NCBI RefSeq assembly: GCF_028765345.1
Contig: NZ_JARAJZ010000004.1
Location: 62,001 to 126,000 of the forward strand
Length of the DNA: 64,000 nucleotides
Direction: 5' to 3'
Origin: Sporolactobacillus sp. CQH2019
GTDB taxonomy: Bacteria; Bacillota; Bacilli; Bacillales; Sporolactobacillaceae
Position numbers and translations under genes: made by a program
Shown here: positions 44,649 to 52,719 of the stretch, one piece after another
How positions within the stretch are numbered: the first letter of the stretch is position 1
Layout of the letters: each line of letters opens with the position of its first letter
The notes under the pieces: model-generated
Told to the model about the DNA's origin: nothing
The model's database searches: none
What the model saw: only the letters and a program-made list of their open reading frames with translations

Positions 44649-45500
44649 TTAAATGCCGCCTTTATAAGTATCCTGCCATTTTAAGAAATGCCGCTCCATA
44701 AGTTTCACAAGCGAATCGGTCAGTTTGCCGACAATCGCGAAAATGATGATGCCGACAAAAACGACATCCGTATTGCTGAACTGCCTGGCATCCATAATCA
44801 TATAGCCTATTCCTGCCGTCGAGCCCATCAGCTCGGCCACGACAAGAGATAACCAGGCCGCTCCCATTGATAAACGGATGCCGAGCAGTATATTGGGCAG
44901 CGCGGCCGGAATAATAAGCAGCTTCAATTTTTTCCATCTGCTGAATTCAAGAACACGTGCTACATCAAAGAACTTTGCATCCACCCGGCGGATACCCAGA
45001 AATGTATTGACATAAATCGGGAAGAAAGCGCCCATGGCAATCAGCAGAACTTTCGATGTATCCCCCAGACCGAACCACAATATGAATAGAGGCGCCACAG
45101 CCAGATGCGGGATGGTCCGCACCATTTGCAGGCTCGGATCGAGAACGTTTTCCGATTTTACGGACAGCCCCACAATCAGACCAAAAATCAGACCCAGCCC
45201 TCCCCCGATTGCAAACCCTCCCGCAGCCCGGGCAATACTGATCCCAAGATCCGGGAACAGAACCCCGTCAACCGTCAAATTCTCGGCCGCCGACAGGATC
45301 TCGGCGGGGGTCGGCAGAACCGCTTTTGTGAAAAATCCTAAAGAACCGATTAATTGCCAAATCAGCAGGATAAGAAAAGGGACAATGAGCCCGGACAGGA
45401 ACTTACTGACCTGACTTTTTGAAAACGGCCGAATGATTAACCCTGAAACCTGAAGTTTCGGCAGGGTGGGAAACGCATGTACGATTTCCTTCTTGCTCAT
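44649..45500 (-). CDS. ssuC: alkanesulfonate ABC transporter permease
   Basis: A 283-residue inner-membrane permease of the SsuC/TauC family with about six spans. The coupling loop is in EFSRWKKLKLLIIPAALPNI, near residue 187, matching the EAA motif. The ATG at 45500 has AGGTGA upstream. An alternative ATG at 45524 overlaps the ssuA stop by four bases. Confidence 0.93.
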   Translation of the reverse strand: MSKKEIVHAFPTLPKLQVSGLIIRPFSKSQVSKFLSGLIVPFLILLIWQLIGSLGFFTKAVLPTPAEILSAAENLTVDGVLFPDLGISIARAAGGFAIGGGLGLIFGLIVGLSVKSENVLDPSLQMVRTIPHLAVAPLFILWFGLGDTSKVLLIAMGAFFPIYVNTFLGIRRVDAKFFDVARVLEFSRWKKLKLLIIPAALPNILLGIRLSMGAAWLSLVVAELMGSTAGIGYMIMDARQFSNTDVVFVGIIIFAIVGKLTDSLVKLMERHFLKWQDTYKGGI

Positions 45501-45520
45501 GGAGCATTCACCTGCTTCTG

Positions 45521-46519
45521 TCATTTTTTCAATGCTTTTTCGATGTACTGGTTGTCTACTACTTTGCCGGTATCGATTTTGTTATTTATAATCTTTAATG
45601 ATAATTGGAAATCGGCCGTCTTCTGCTGAGCATGAATGATCTTTTCCGAAATCGGCACGTTAATTGACGGATTACTTTTTAATGCACTGGCGACCACCCT
45701 TTTATCCAGGTTCTTAGCTTTCGCATAGATAGCAACCGCCTCATTAAAATGCTTATTTTGCCATAATCGCGCTTGTTCATAAACCTTTAAAAAAGTCACG
45801 GTCAGATCCGGATGATCTTTGGCAAATTGCGAGCGTACAAGAAGAAAACTTGGCGACAGGCTGTTCAGATCCGACTCGGTACTGAGCACTCCGGCCTGAT
45901 GCTCTATGGTTTCATAAGAAACAAACGGTTCCCATACCGCCCAGGCATCGACCTTTTTTGAATTGAAAGCAGCCTGCGCCTCATCCGGCTGAAGCTGGAT
46001 AATTTGTACATCGGAATCTTTTAATCCGGCATGCTGCAATGCTTCATACAAGAGGTTGAATCCGCTCGATCCTTTGGCAACAGCAATTTTTTTGCCTTTT
46101 AAATCTCTTATTGTTTTAATAGCGCTTCCTTTGGAAACCAGTATGGCATCCGCTTTACCTCCGATACGTGTGTTTGAAATCTCCGTGAATCCAATACCTG
46201 CTGCCTGAGCCGAAATCACCGGAGAGTTGCCCACACTTGAAAAATCAAGATGATTGGCGGAAAGCGCTTCGATCTGAGGCGGACCGCTTTGAAATTCCGT
46301 CCATTGCACCTTGGCATGCTCTTTGGCAAATGCTTGTTCGAACCATCCTTTCTCCCTCGCCAGAAGCAGGGGATCGACGTTCTGCTGAATGCCGATATTT
46401 ACAATCGTCTCAGTGCCGTTCGCCTTCCCGTTTGCCTGGTTCGCGGCACATCCGGACAGTGCGGTCATCAGTAAAAGAAATCCGACGATGAAAAGTAAAA
46501 CGGATTGTTTTTTCATCAT
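45521..46519 (-). CDS. ssuA: alkanesulfonate-binding lipoprotein
   Basis: The substrate-binding protein of the ssu transporter, 332 residues. A signal peptide ends with the lipobox LSGC near residue 25, so it is a membrane-anchored lipoprotein. NIGIQQNVDPLLLAREKGWF and the KGSSGFNLLYEAL segment are typical of the family. It lies between ssuB and ssuC. Confidence 0.93.
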   Translation of the reverse strand: MMKKQSVLLFIVGFLLLMTALSGCAANQANGKANGTETIVNIGIQQNVDPLLLAREKGWFEQAFAKEHAKVQWTEFQSGPPQIEALSANHLDFSSVGNSPVISAQAAGIGFTEISNTRIGGKADAILVSKGSAIKTIRDLKGKKIAVAKGSSGFNLLYEALQHAGLKDSDVQIIQLQPDEAQAAFNSKKVDAWAVWEPFVSYETIEHQAGVLSTESDLNSLSPSFLLVRSQFAKDHPDLTVTFLKVYEQARLWQNKHFNEAVAIYAKAKNLDKRVVASALKSNPSINVPISEKIIHAQQKTADFQLSLKIINNKIDTGKVVDNQYIEKALKK

Positions 46520-46529
46520 GATCACTCAC

Positions 46530-47297
46530 TCACTGGTTTTGTTGTCTGACTAATGAAAATTCATCAGCGCTTTCAAATTCCTGCAGCACGTTTTGTCTTA
46601 TTTTTTGAAACGACGGATGTGTCCTTTGGCGGGGAAACGGCAGATCGATGCGGATCAGCCGCTGTATCCTTCCCGGATGCGTCCCCATGACAACGACACG
46701 ATTGCCGAGATAAACAGATTCGTCCAGATCGTGTGTGACTAAAATCATGGTTGTCTCCGTTTCCAGCCAAATCTGCAGAAGGACCTCCTGCAAATGCCGG
46801 CGGGTAAAAGCGTCCAGCGCTCCGAATGGTTCGTCCAGTAATAAAACTCCCGGTTTTCTCAATAAAGCTCTGGCAATTGCCACCCGTTGCGACATTCCTC
46901 CGGACAATTCTTTAGGATAGGCCTTCGCAAAGCCTCTGAGTCTGACAATATCGATTAACTCATCCACTTTTTTTCGAATGGCCGCTTTTTTGAGCGGCAG
47001 ATTGCCGGCGATATTTTCTTCAACGGTCAGCCACGGGAACAGACGATGTTCCTGAAAAACAAATCCCTGTTCAATGCCGGGCCGGTTCACCGCACGTTTA
47101 CCGATTTGAACACTGCCCTCATAATCAGAATCCAGGCCGGCGATGATTTTTAACAGAGTACTTTTCCCGCAGCCGCTGGGTCCGATAATGGTGATAAATT
47201 CACCATTATCAATGTCGAGGTGAATATCATCAAGCACAGTCATGACCCTTTGTCCCTTGGCAAACGATTTATTTCTGATATCGATACTGATCTCCAA
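46530..47297 (-). CDS. ssuB: alkanesulfonate ABC transporter ATPase
   Basis: The ATPase of the ssu transporter, about 255 residues. It has Walker [10 protein letters not shown], signature LSGGMSQR, Walker [12 protein letters not shown] and the H-loop TH. The TTG at 47297 is preferred because GGGGTGAG lies six bases upstream. The frame is open to an ATG at 47354. It is the first gene of ssuBACD, preceded by a 42-residue leader-like frame. Confidence 0.93.
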   Translation of the reverse strand: MEISIDIRNKSFAKGQRVMTVLDDIHLDIDNGEFITIIGPSGCGKSTLLKIIAGLDSDYEGSVQIGKRAVNRPGIEQGFVFQEHRLFPWLTVEENIAGNLPLKKAAIRKKVDELIDIVRLRGFAKAYPKELSGGMSQRVAIARALLRKPGVLLLDEPFGALDAFTRRHLQEVLLQIWLETETTMILVTHDLDESVYLGNRVVVMGTHPGRIQRLIRIDLPFPRQRTHPSFQKIRQNVLQEFESADEFSLVRQQNQ

Positions 47298-47446
47298 ACC
47301 TGTCTCACCCCAATTGTTTTTAATGTTTCTTCTTCGGGCACTATGATCAGGCATTTGTCATTTAAAGAGGCGGCAGGCTAATGTACAATGACGGTTCGGA
47401 TGCGATTTTTCGAAAGTACTGATATAATAAAGAGTGTGTGTTGCGG

Positions 47447-47495
47447 GTAACGGTTCGGGACGTCGTGGGTGCTGAGCCGTTACTCCTTTTTTTGA
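47447..47495 (+). terminator. hairpin with T-run between the small leader ORF and ssuB
   Basis: GTAACGGTTC pairs with GAGCCGTTAC (one G-T pair) across a 17-base loop and is followed on the plus strand by TCC and TTTTTTT. A TATAAT at 47423-47428 lies only about 20 bases upstream, without a clear -35. The two could make a transcript of about 60 bases. On the minus strand the same stem begins at the stop codon of the 42-residue frame, without a T-run. Confidence 0.6.
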
Positions 47496-47608
47496 ATCCG
47501 GGATTTTAAAATTCCAGTAGATGTTCCGGCCGGCCAGTCAAATAGTGTCATCTTATTTTTATTTATGCATGATTGTCCGGCACTTGGCGATCTCTTTATC
47601 ATGGACAT
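47480..47608 (-). CDS. 42-residue small ORF upstream of ssuB, possible leader peptide
   Basis: The minus strand has an excellent Shine-Dalgarno (GGGAAAGGGGGG) seven bases before an ATG. The frame encodes 42 residues, starting MSMIKRSPSAGQSC and ending LKSRIQKKE. A possible promoter (TTGTCT, 17 bases, TAAACA) lies just upstream. The stop codon is the first arm of a hairpin, about 180 bases before ssuB. I recognise no family. A leader peptide coupled to ssu expression is an inference; a free small protein is also possible. Confidence 0.5.
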   Translation of the reverse strand: MSMIKRSPSAGQSCINKNKMTLFDWPAGTSTGILKSRIQKKE

Positions 47609-47938
47609 TCTCTTTCCCCCCTTTCCCTTGATTGTTTAAAGAAAATTCAACAAATAGACAATTATCACTTTAAATGATGTGATTGACCTCATATTAATTC
47701 CTATATTCTTATAAGTCAACTATGAATTAAATTTTTCAACCGCTGTTCTACTTCTTTCTTCCGTTGTTTCTCCACTGCGGCCGATTGTTCAATTAATTGA
47801 AATCCATCTTTTAATCCATTAAACTCAGAGTAGTTAAGCCGACGATTTAAGATTTTTCAGCACTCCTCTATCTCTCTCTGAACGGAAGACGAATCGTGCA
47901 GGAACGGTTTTGAAATTAATGAATGCGAGGAATAATAT
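47609..47938. other. divergent intergenic region ssu-gshA
   Basis: About 330 AT-rich bases that must hold the outward promoters. On the plus strand TTGACC at 47683-47688 starts a possible promoter for gshA, but no -10 has good spacing. No riboswitch was recognised. Confidence 0.4.
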
Positions 47939-49162
47939 ATGCCTGACGACAAACGACTTTCCCCCTCAAGTCTGATGACAAAGGGTTATTTCGGACTTGA
48001 ACGGGAAAATTTAAGAATTAATCCGGACGGATCCCTGGCCTTGACGCCCCATCCTGCCGCATTCGGAGACAAACTGACCAACCCCGAAATTACAACGGAT
48101 TTTTCTGAGAGTCAGATTGAAATCATCACACCTGTTTCGACCTCTCTTCCCGAGCTGCTGTTCCGTGAAAAATACCTGATAAAAAAAGTCTATCGGGGAA
48201 TCGGCCCCGAGCTGCTCTGGCCGTTGAGCAGCCCGCCCGCGCGCCTGCCTGCGGAGGAGCGGATCCCAATAGCGGACTTCGGTCCGGCGGGAAAAGATAA
48301 AAACGACTACCGCGCCTATCTCGCCCAAAAATACGGACGGCGCAGACAACTCTATTGCGGCATTCATTTTAATTTTTCATTTGCCGAAGAAAATCTGTAC
48401 AATGAGGGAGCAGGCGTAGAAGAACGGAACCGGCTTTATCTGAAGATGGCAGCTGTAGCGATGCGCTATCGTTTTTTTCTTGTTCATCTGCTGTCGGCAA
48501 GCCCCGAGACGCACGGCGGCGTCTGTTACCGATCCGCCCGTCTCAGCGCTTCCGGCTATAAAAACATCGAACCGGTCTATCTTGATTATTCGAATCCCGC
48601 CGCGTATCTCGCTTCGCTGTCGTCTGCCGTGGAGACAGGGCTTATTGAAAGTCCGCGCGAGCTGTATCAGCTTGTCAGGATTAAGGGAAAAGGATTTGAA
48701 GACCTCATGTGGCGGCCCGAGGCCGACCGGATCGAACTGCGCATTCCGGATCTGAATCCGCTCTATGCAGAGGGTATCAATCCTGATGACTTGTATTTGA
48801 TGCATCTTTACTTAATGTGGGCGGCCCAGGAGGAAGACGAACCTTTTGACCGCGAAAGCCAGGCATGGGCGGATCGATTATCCGATGAGGCGGCACGGAT
48901 GGCCGTCTCCGATCCCTTGGCGTATCAGATGCGCTATGTATTCGGCAGGCTCCGTTCTTTCGTCCGGCAGAAAAATCTGCCTGAAATTTACGCAAACGCG
49001 CTCAATCAGGCAGAAGGAAGATGGCTCCATCCGGCTCGCAGATACGCGGAACGGATCTGCGGACGTATCCACGGAGAAAGTACGTTCGCTGCCGGCACGG
49101 TTCTCGCAAAAAAAATAAAATCCGTTTACCTCCATACGGCAGAGAGCCGGCGGGCTGAATGA
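47939..49162 (+). CDS. gshA: glutamate-cysteine ligase, short form
   Basis: Joins glutamate and cysteine through the gamma-carboxyl to give gamma-glutamylcysteine. The 407-residue protein has the family motifs FGLERENLRI near residue 20, TTDFSESQIEIITP near 60 and CGIHFNFSF near 140. It is about 110 residues shorter than E. coli GshA and matches the N-terminal ligase domain of bifunctional GshF without its ATP-grasp domain. No gshB follows. GAGGA lies seven bases before the ATG. Without a synthetase elsewhere the product would be gamma-glutamylcysteine itself. Confidence 0.85.
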   Translation: MPDDKRLSPSSLMTKGYFGLERENLRINPDGSLALTPHPAAFGDKLTNPEITTDFSESQIEIITPVSTSLPELLFREKYLIKKVYRGIGPELLWPLSSPPARLPAEERIPIADFGPAGKDKNDYRAYLAQKYGRRRQLYCGIHFNFSFAEENLYNEGAGVEERNRLYLKMAAVAMRYRFFLVHLLSASPETHGGVCYRSARLSASGYKNIEPVYLDYSNPAAYLASLSSAVETGLIESPRELYQLVRIKGKGFEDLMWRPEADRIELRIPDLNPLYAEGINPDDLYLMHLYLMWAAQEEDEPFDRESQAWADRLSDEAARMAVSDPLAYQMRYVFGRLRSFVRQKNLPEIYANALNQAEGRWLHPARRYAERICGRIHGESTFAAGTVLAKKIKSVYLHTAESRRAE

Positions 49163-49166
49163 CGAT

Positions 49167-49197
49167 CGTCCGCGCGCTCCGTCCCCCGAAGCGCGCG
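49167..49197 (+). terminator. GC-rich hairpin after gshA
   Basis: TCCGCGCGCT and AGCGCGCGGA form a perfect 10-bp stem just past the gshA stop, but without a T-tract. It may protect the mRNA end. Confidence 0.5.
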
Positions 49198-49284
49198 GAG
49201 AAACTTAAACAAATGTTTGCTTAACGCGGCTGTTCTGCATCCGGGCCGGACGGCTGCCGCCTGCTTGCAGAAAACTTCAAGTAT

Positions 49285-49319
49285 CGTTCCCAGCTATCGC
49301 GGCAGGGAACGTGCTTTTT
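49285..49319 (+). terminator. terminator downstream of gshA
   Basis: CGTTCCC and GGGAACG form a 7-bp stem, followed by TGCTTTTTA. It ends at the stop codon of the convergent acetyltransferase gene. Confidence 0.65.
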
Positions 49320-49884
49320 ATGGGTTCGCTTTTTTCAGGCGGGCCTTCCGCCATTCCGATCTCAGAAGGCTGTATATTTCGTGATTGACAAAATGATCAT
49401 AGATCCATTCGGCATCGCGGATTGTGCCTTCATGTGCGAAACCGAGCCGTTCGGGAATTGCCCGGCTTTTTGCATTCTGGGTGGCCGCCCCGATCTCGAT
49501 CCGGTTTACAGCTGTCGTTTCAAAGGCATCGTCAATAACCGCCCGGCAGCACCGTGTCATGATGCCCTTTCCCTGCCTGTCTCCGGAGAGCCAGTAACCG
49601 ATGCTCGTTCTCCGGTTTTGTAAGTCGTACGGATGAAAGCCGATCATCCCGCACAGTTCGCCGCGATAAAGAATTCCGGCCTGAAATCCCAGTCCCTGGC
49701 GAAACTGTTCCGTCCAGCCGGCAATCGATGCAAAATAATTTTCCGCCGATGTGACACGATCCACCCAGGGGAGAAATTCCCGCAGATAGTCGCGCTGTCT
49801 GTCGATCAGAACAAACAGCGGGAACGCGTCAGGCTGTTCTAACAGTTTAAGCTGAATTTCGTCATCCACCCTGAATGTAAACAT
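49318..49884 (-). CDS. GNAT N-acetyltransferase, RimJ/RimL (YdaF-like)
   Basis: A 188-residue acetyltransferase of the ribosomal-protein-alanine acetyltransferase subgroup. The acetyl-CoA loop is in YWLSGDRQGKGIMTRCCRAV (QGKGIM, with the expected Q/RxxGxG/A pattern). The C-terminal NAKSRAIPERLGFAHEGTIRD is typical, with Ile-Pro in place of the usual hydrophobic pair. The target is not predictable. Its start lies inside the 3' end of ywgA (23-base overlap), so they are coupled. Confidence 0.87.
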   Translation of the reverse strand: MFTFRVDDEIQLKLLEQPDAFPLFVLIDRQRDYLREFLPWVDRVTSAENYFASIAGWTEQFRQGLGFQAGILYRGELCGMIGFHPYDLQNRRTSIGYWLSGDRQGKGIMTRCCRAVIDDAFETTAVNRIEIGAATQNAKSRAIPERLGFAHEGTIRDAEWIYDHFVNHEIYSLLRSEWRKARLKKANP

Positions 49885-50413
49885 TTTTATTCCCCCTGAT
49901 CCGGGCGGACGGCCCGAACGGTTTATTTGCGTAGAGCGCAGCTATAAAAGTATATGCCCGCCGCACATCGGTTTGATTAAAATGTTTCCCGATTGCCTGT
50001 GCCTTTTCAACGGCCGACTCGCGGGGCAGCCGATCGAAATAAAGCAGAATGGATACGAGTTCGAGAAAGGCAGCCGTCTCGGCATTAAGCTTTTCCACTG
50101 CACTTTTAACAGACGGAAGCTGATTTTCCGCGTGCGCCAGAAAAGTTCTGCCTTCTTCGGTCAGCCGATAGCAATAGCGGCGTTTGCCGCCTGTCTCCTT
50201 CTGTTTTTCTAAAAGGAAACCGAAATCGCACAATTCTTCCAGCTGCATCGTCAGTTCTTCGGAATAAGGCCCATAGAAAAGAAAGCGATAGGTTTCATGA
50301 AACGGAAAACCTATCTTTTGCAGTATGTATACCATTTTCTGCAGCTTCTTTCTGCCGGCGATCTCGCCTGCCTGATCGATCAAAGCCGCAATTTTAGCAT
50401 GATCCTCCAGCAT
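49862..50413 (-). CDS. ywgA: YwgA family protein, probable winged-helix
   Basis: A 183-residue homologue of B. subtilis YwgA, conserved next to ywfO. The middle part (LQKMVYILQKIGFPF, YGPYSEELTMQLEEL, YRLTEEGRTFL) looks like a winged-helix domain of the kind seen in SocA/Panacea-like and regulatory proteins. The preferred ATG 50413 has GGGGGG about 11 bases upstream; the frame opens 27 codons earlier. The function is unknown. Confidence 0.78.
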   Translation of the reverse strand: MLEDHAKIAALIDQAGEIAGRKKLQKMVYILQKIGFPFHETYRFLFYGPYSEELTMQLEELCDFGFLLEKQKETGGKRRYCYRLTEEGRTFLAHAENQLPSVKSAVEKLNAETAAFLELVSILLYFDRLPRESAVEKAQAIGKHFNQTDVRRAYTFIAALYANKPFGPSARIRGNKNVYIQGG

Positions 50414-50558
50414 TTTCGCAAATTCCCCCCGATTAATATTGATTTTATCTGTATTGTCCGGCCGCAGCGGCAAAAACAAGTCAGCCATTTTCAAACTGCG
50501 GCCGGCATGGCTTGGCCGCTATCGTAGACAGGTTTCGGCGTTGCCAAAAAGCGAATCG

Positions 50559-50691
50559 GTTTCTGGCTATTCGCACTTATTGGTTCCAGGCCGTTTACTG
50601 TCGATTCTTCAGGCGTTACTGACGCCTCCTTGCGATGAACTGCTGATTCGTGGCCATTTACTGATGATTGGCCGCTCTTTTCTGTTGACTG
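50559..50691 (-). repeat. fragment D: 21-bp CAGTAA array related to the element family
   Basis: Read on the minus strand there are four exact 21-bp units starting CAGTAA or CAGTTC (for example CAGTAAACGGCCTGG), flanked by a 28-base unit. The end AATAAGTGCGAATAG matches AATAAGTGCAAGTAA in element B (19513-19527). B and A carry one to three such CAGTAA units just before their arrays. So D is an inverted fragment of the pre-array segment, expanded separately. Confidence 0.7.
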
Positions 50692-50745
50692 TCCGGCCGT
50701 GTGTTTCTGTGAGCACATGGAAATCGGCTTTTTCTGCCTCTGTTG

Positions 50746-51072
50746 TCACAGTCTCCCGAGAAAATGGCTGCATTGCCGCTCAATGAAGCGCTCTGCTTTA
50801 TTGCGGATGGTCCATAACTTTGAATCTGAGACGGCGGTGAACAGATGGTTTGAGGATCTTCCAACGAAAAAAGAATTTTCGGTCAGGAACGTACACAGCT
50901 TCTGTCCGTACGCCCTGTGCATCACGCAAAAGTCACCGCGTTCCGTGAAAGTACATCCTGTGAACTGCTTCGGAATCATCATGCTCTGTGCGGCGAACAT
51001 CTCCTGCCTTGCTGGAGCTGCCGCATCTGCGGACAGTGCACCGTACTTTTTCATATATGCAAGAGTTCGCAT
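50746..51072 (-). CDS. hypothetical 108-residue frame downstream of ywfO
   Basis: A frame that overlaps the 3' end of ywfO by 22 bases. It has no Shine-Dalgarno at either ATG (51072 or 51054) but could be reached by coupling. The product has paired cysteines and a charged C-terminus (NKAERFIERQCSHF). I recognise nothing in it; it may be non-coding. Confidence 0.25.
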   Translation of the reverse strand: MRTLAYMKKYGALSADAAAPARQEMFAAQSMMIPKQFTGCTFTERGDFCVMHRAYGQKLCTFLTENSFFVGRSSNHLFTAVSDSKLWTIRNKAERFIERQCSHFLGRL

Positions 51073-52352
51073 ATTTCTTTTTTTGCTTTTGAGTGATTCG
51101 GCAGGTCGAGCACCCTGTCCTTCGGATAATACAATTTATGATCGGTACGCCTTTTTCCCGTAATCGCGCCTACGACATCCGATTCCTGCGATAATTCATG
51201 CAGCTTGCCGTCCGGCATCAGCAGCTGAATCGGCTGACGTTCTTCCTCTTCACCCGGACGATAAAAATCATATGGGCAATCCGAAGAAGAATCGACCTCA
51301 AGATAATACTCCGGATCGATTCCCGCCTCGATGAATGCTTCTTTTAATTTATCGTCAACATTCAGCTGATCTTTTGAGATCTGGACGTATTTAAAGAGGC
51401 GGCGGTTTATGAAGCGGCGGCACAGGTCGCTGAGAATCGGATCGTCCTCCTCCTGCCAGACCTGAAAGAAGTACATGATCACTGATTCGTCCAGCCTTAA
51501 ATAATCCTGAAGCGTCATCCTGCCCTCAAAAAGCGTCTGCAGCGGAACCGGCCGATACTTGAATCTGAATCCGGAACGATACAGCATTTTGGCCCGGTGA
51601 AGGATTTTGGTCAAAATAACTTCGGCGCTTCGTGTCACCGGATGAAAATAAACCTGCCAGTACATTTGATAACGGCTCATGATGTAGTCTTCCACCGCGT
51701 GCATGCCCGAAAGCTTGAAAACGATCTGATCATTACGGGGCCTCATCACACGCCAGATCCGTTCCATATCGAAATGGCCGTAGCTGACGCCCGTGAAATA
51801 GGCGTCACGCAGCAGATAATCCATCCGATCTGCGTCAATCTGGCTGGAAATCAGGCTGACGACCAGCCGGTTCTTGTACGTTTTCCCAATCACATCTGCA
51901 ACTTTTTGTGGAAAATCGCCGTCAACCTGTTCCAAAAGGCGGTGAATCTCCGTATCGCCGAGAATGATCGCCTGTGTATACTGTTCGTGATCGGTGCCGA
52001 ACACCTTTTCAAAAGAATGCGAGAACGGCCCGTGCCCGACATCGTGCAGCAGCGCCGCGCACATTGAGAGCAGCGTCTCTGAGTCGTCCCAGTCATTTCT
52101 GTTTTTAAAAATATGAATCATCTGGCGTGTAATCTCGTAGACGCCGAGCGAATGGCCGAAACGGCTGTGTTCCGCCCCGTGAAAAGTCAGAAATGTCGTC
52201 CCCAGCTGGCGGATGCGCCTCAGCCTCTGAAATTCCGCAGTGCCGATCAGATCCCAGATCAGCCGGTCGCGGACATGAATATAGCGATGCACCGGATCCT
52301 TGAAAACTTTCTCTTCATCCAGCCTCTCAAACTGTTGGGTCACGACGACCAC
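51051..52352 (-). CDS. ywfO: HD-domain phosphohydrolase (YwfO)
   Basis: A 433-residue HD-superfamily protein, the same length as B. subtilis YwfO. The metal-binding motifs are FHGAEHSRFGHSLG near residue 62 and LLHDVGHGPFSH with His103-Asp104. The family is related to dNTP triphosphohydrolases such as SAMHD1; an equivalent in Enterococcus (EF1143) hydrolyses dNTPs. The substrate here is inferred. It starts MVVVTQQFERLDEEKVFKD. Confidence 0.92.
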   Translation of the reverse strand: MVVVTQQFERLDEEKVFKDPVHRYIHVRDRLIWDLIGTAEFQRLRRIRQLGTTFLTFHGAEHSRFGHSLGVYEITRQMIHIFKNRNDWDDSETLLSMCAALLHDVGHGPFSHSFEKVFGTDHEQYTQAIILGDTEIHRLLEQVDGDFPQKVADVIGKTYKNRLVVSLISSQIDADRMDYLLRDAYFTGVSYGHFDMERIWRVMRPRNDQIVFKLSGMHAVEDYIMSRYQMYWQVYFHPVTRSAEVILTKILHRAKMLYRSGFRFKYRPVPLQTLFEGRMTLQDYLRLDESVIMYFFQVWQEEDDPILSDLCRRFINRRLFKYVQISKDQLNVDDKLKEAFIEAGIDPEYYLEVDSSSDCPYDFYRPGEEEERQPIQLLMPDGKLHELSQESDVVGAITGKRRTDHKLYYPKDRVLDLPNHSKAKKEICELLHI

Positions 52353-52428
52353 GCCCCTGTTATTTTTCTCCGTTCAGCCACCGTATCCGAGGCCTTTCCG
52401 GAGGGCTCTGTGACCCATTATAGCTTTT

Positions 52429-52527
52429 TTATGCAAAAAAGGGAACGGCCGGCCGGCGCGGCTTGTCTAAACAGGAACCCTCCCTGTGTTTCTCTTCTTT
52501 GCCATTCATCTCGTTCCGTTTTTGCAT
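52429..52527 (-). CDS. possible 32-residue small ORF
   Basis: On the minus strand GGAGGAGGG lies nine bases before an ATG that opens 32 codons, MQKRNEMNGKEEKHREG to KPRRPAVPFFA. The 3' end overlaps a CGGCCGGCCG palindrome and T-run, which may be its terminator. It lies 76 bases before the start of ywfO. No family recognised. Confidence 0.3.
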   Translation of the reverse strand: MQKRNEMNGKEEKHREGSCLDKPRRPAVPFFA

Positions 52528-52719
52528 TTCCGTTCGCCCTCCTCCGAAACATACACGGAGCGCAGCGGCTTCTGCGCCATGACGGACAGCGCATGCTTCG
52601 GACAGAAGACTCTTTGTTTCTATGTCATCGCCCGGCCGGTTGATTTTATGAAATCCGTATAGTACATTGATAAACGATGTCAATAACTTTCACTCTATCT
52701 AATATTAAAGATAAAATGC

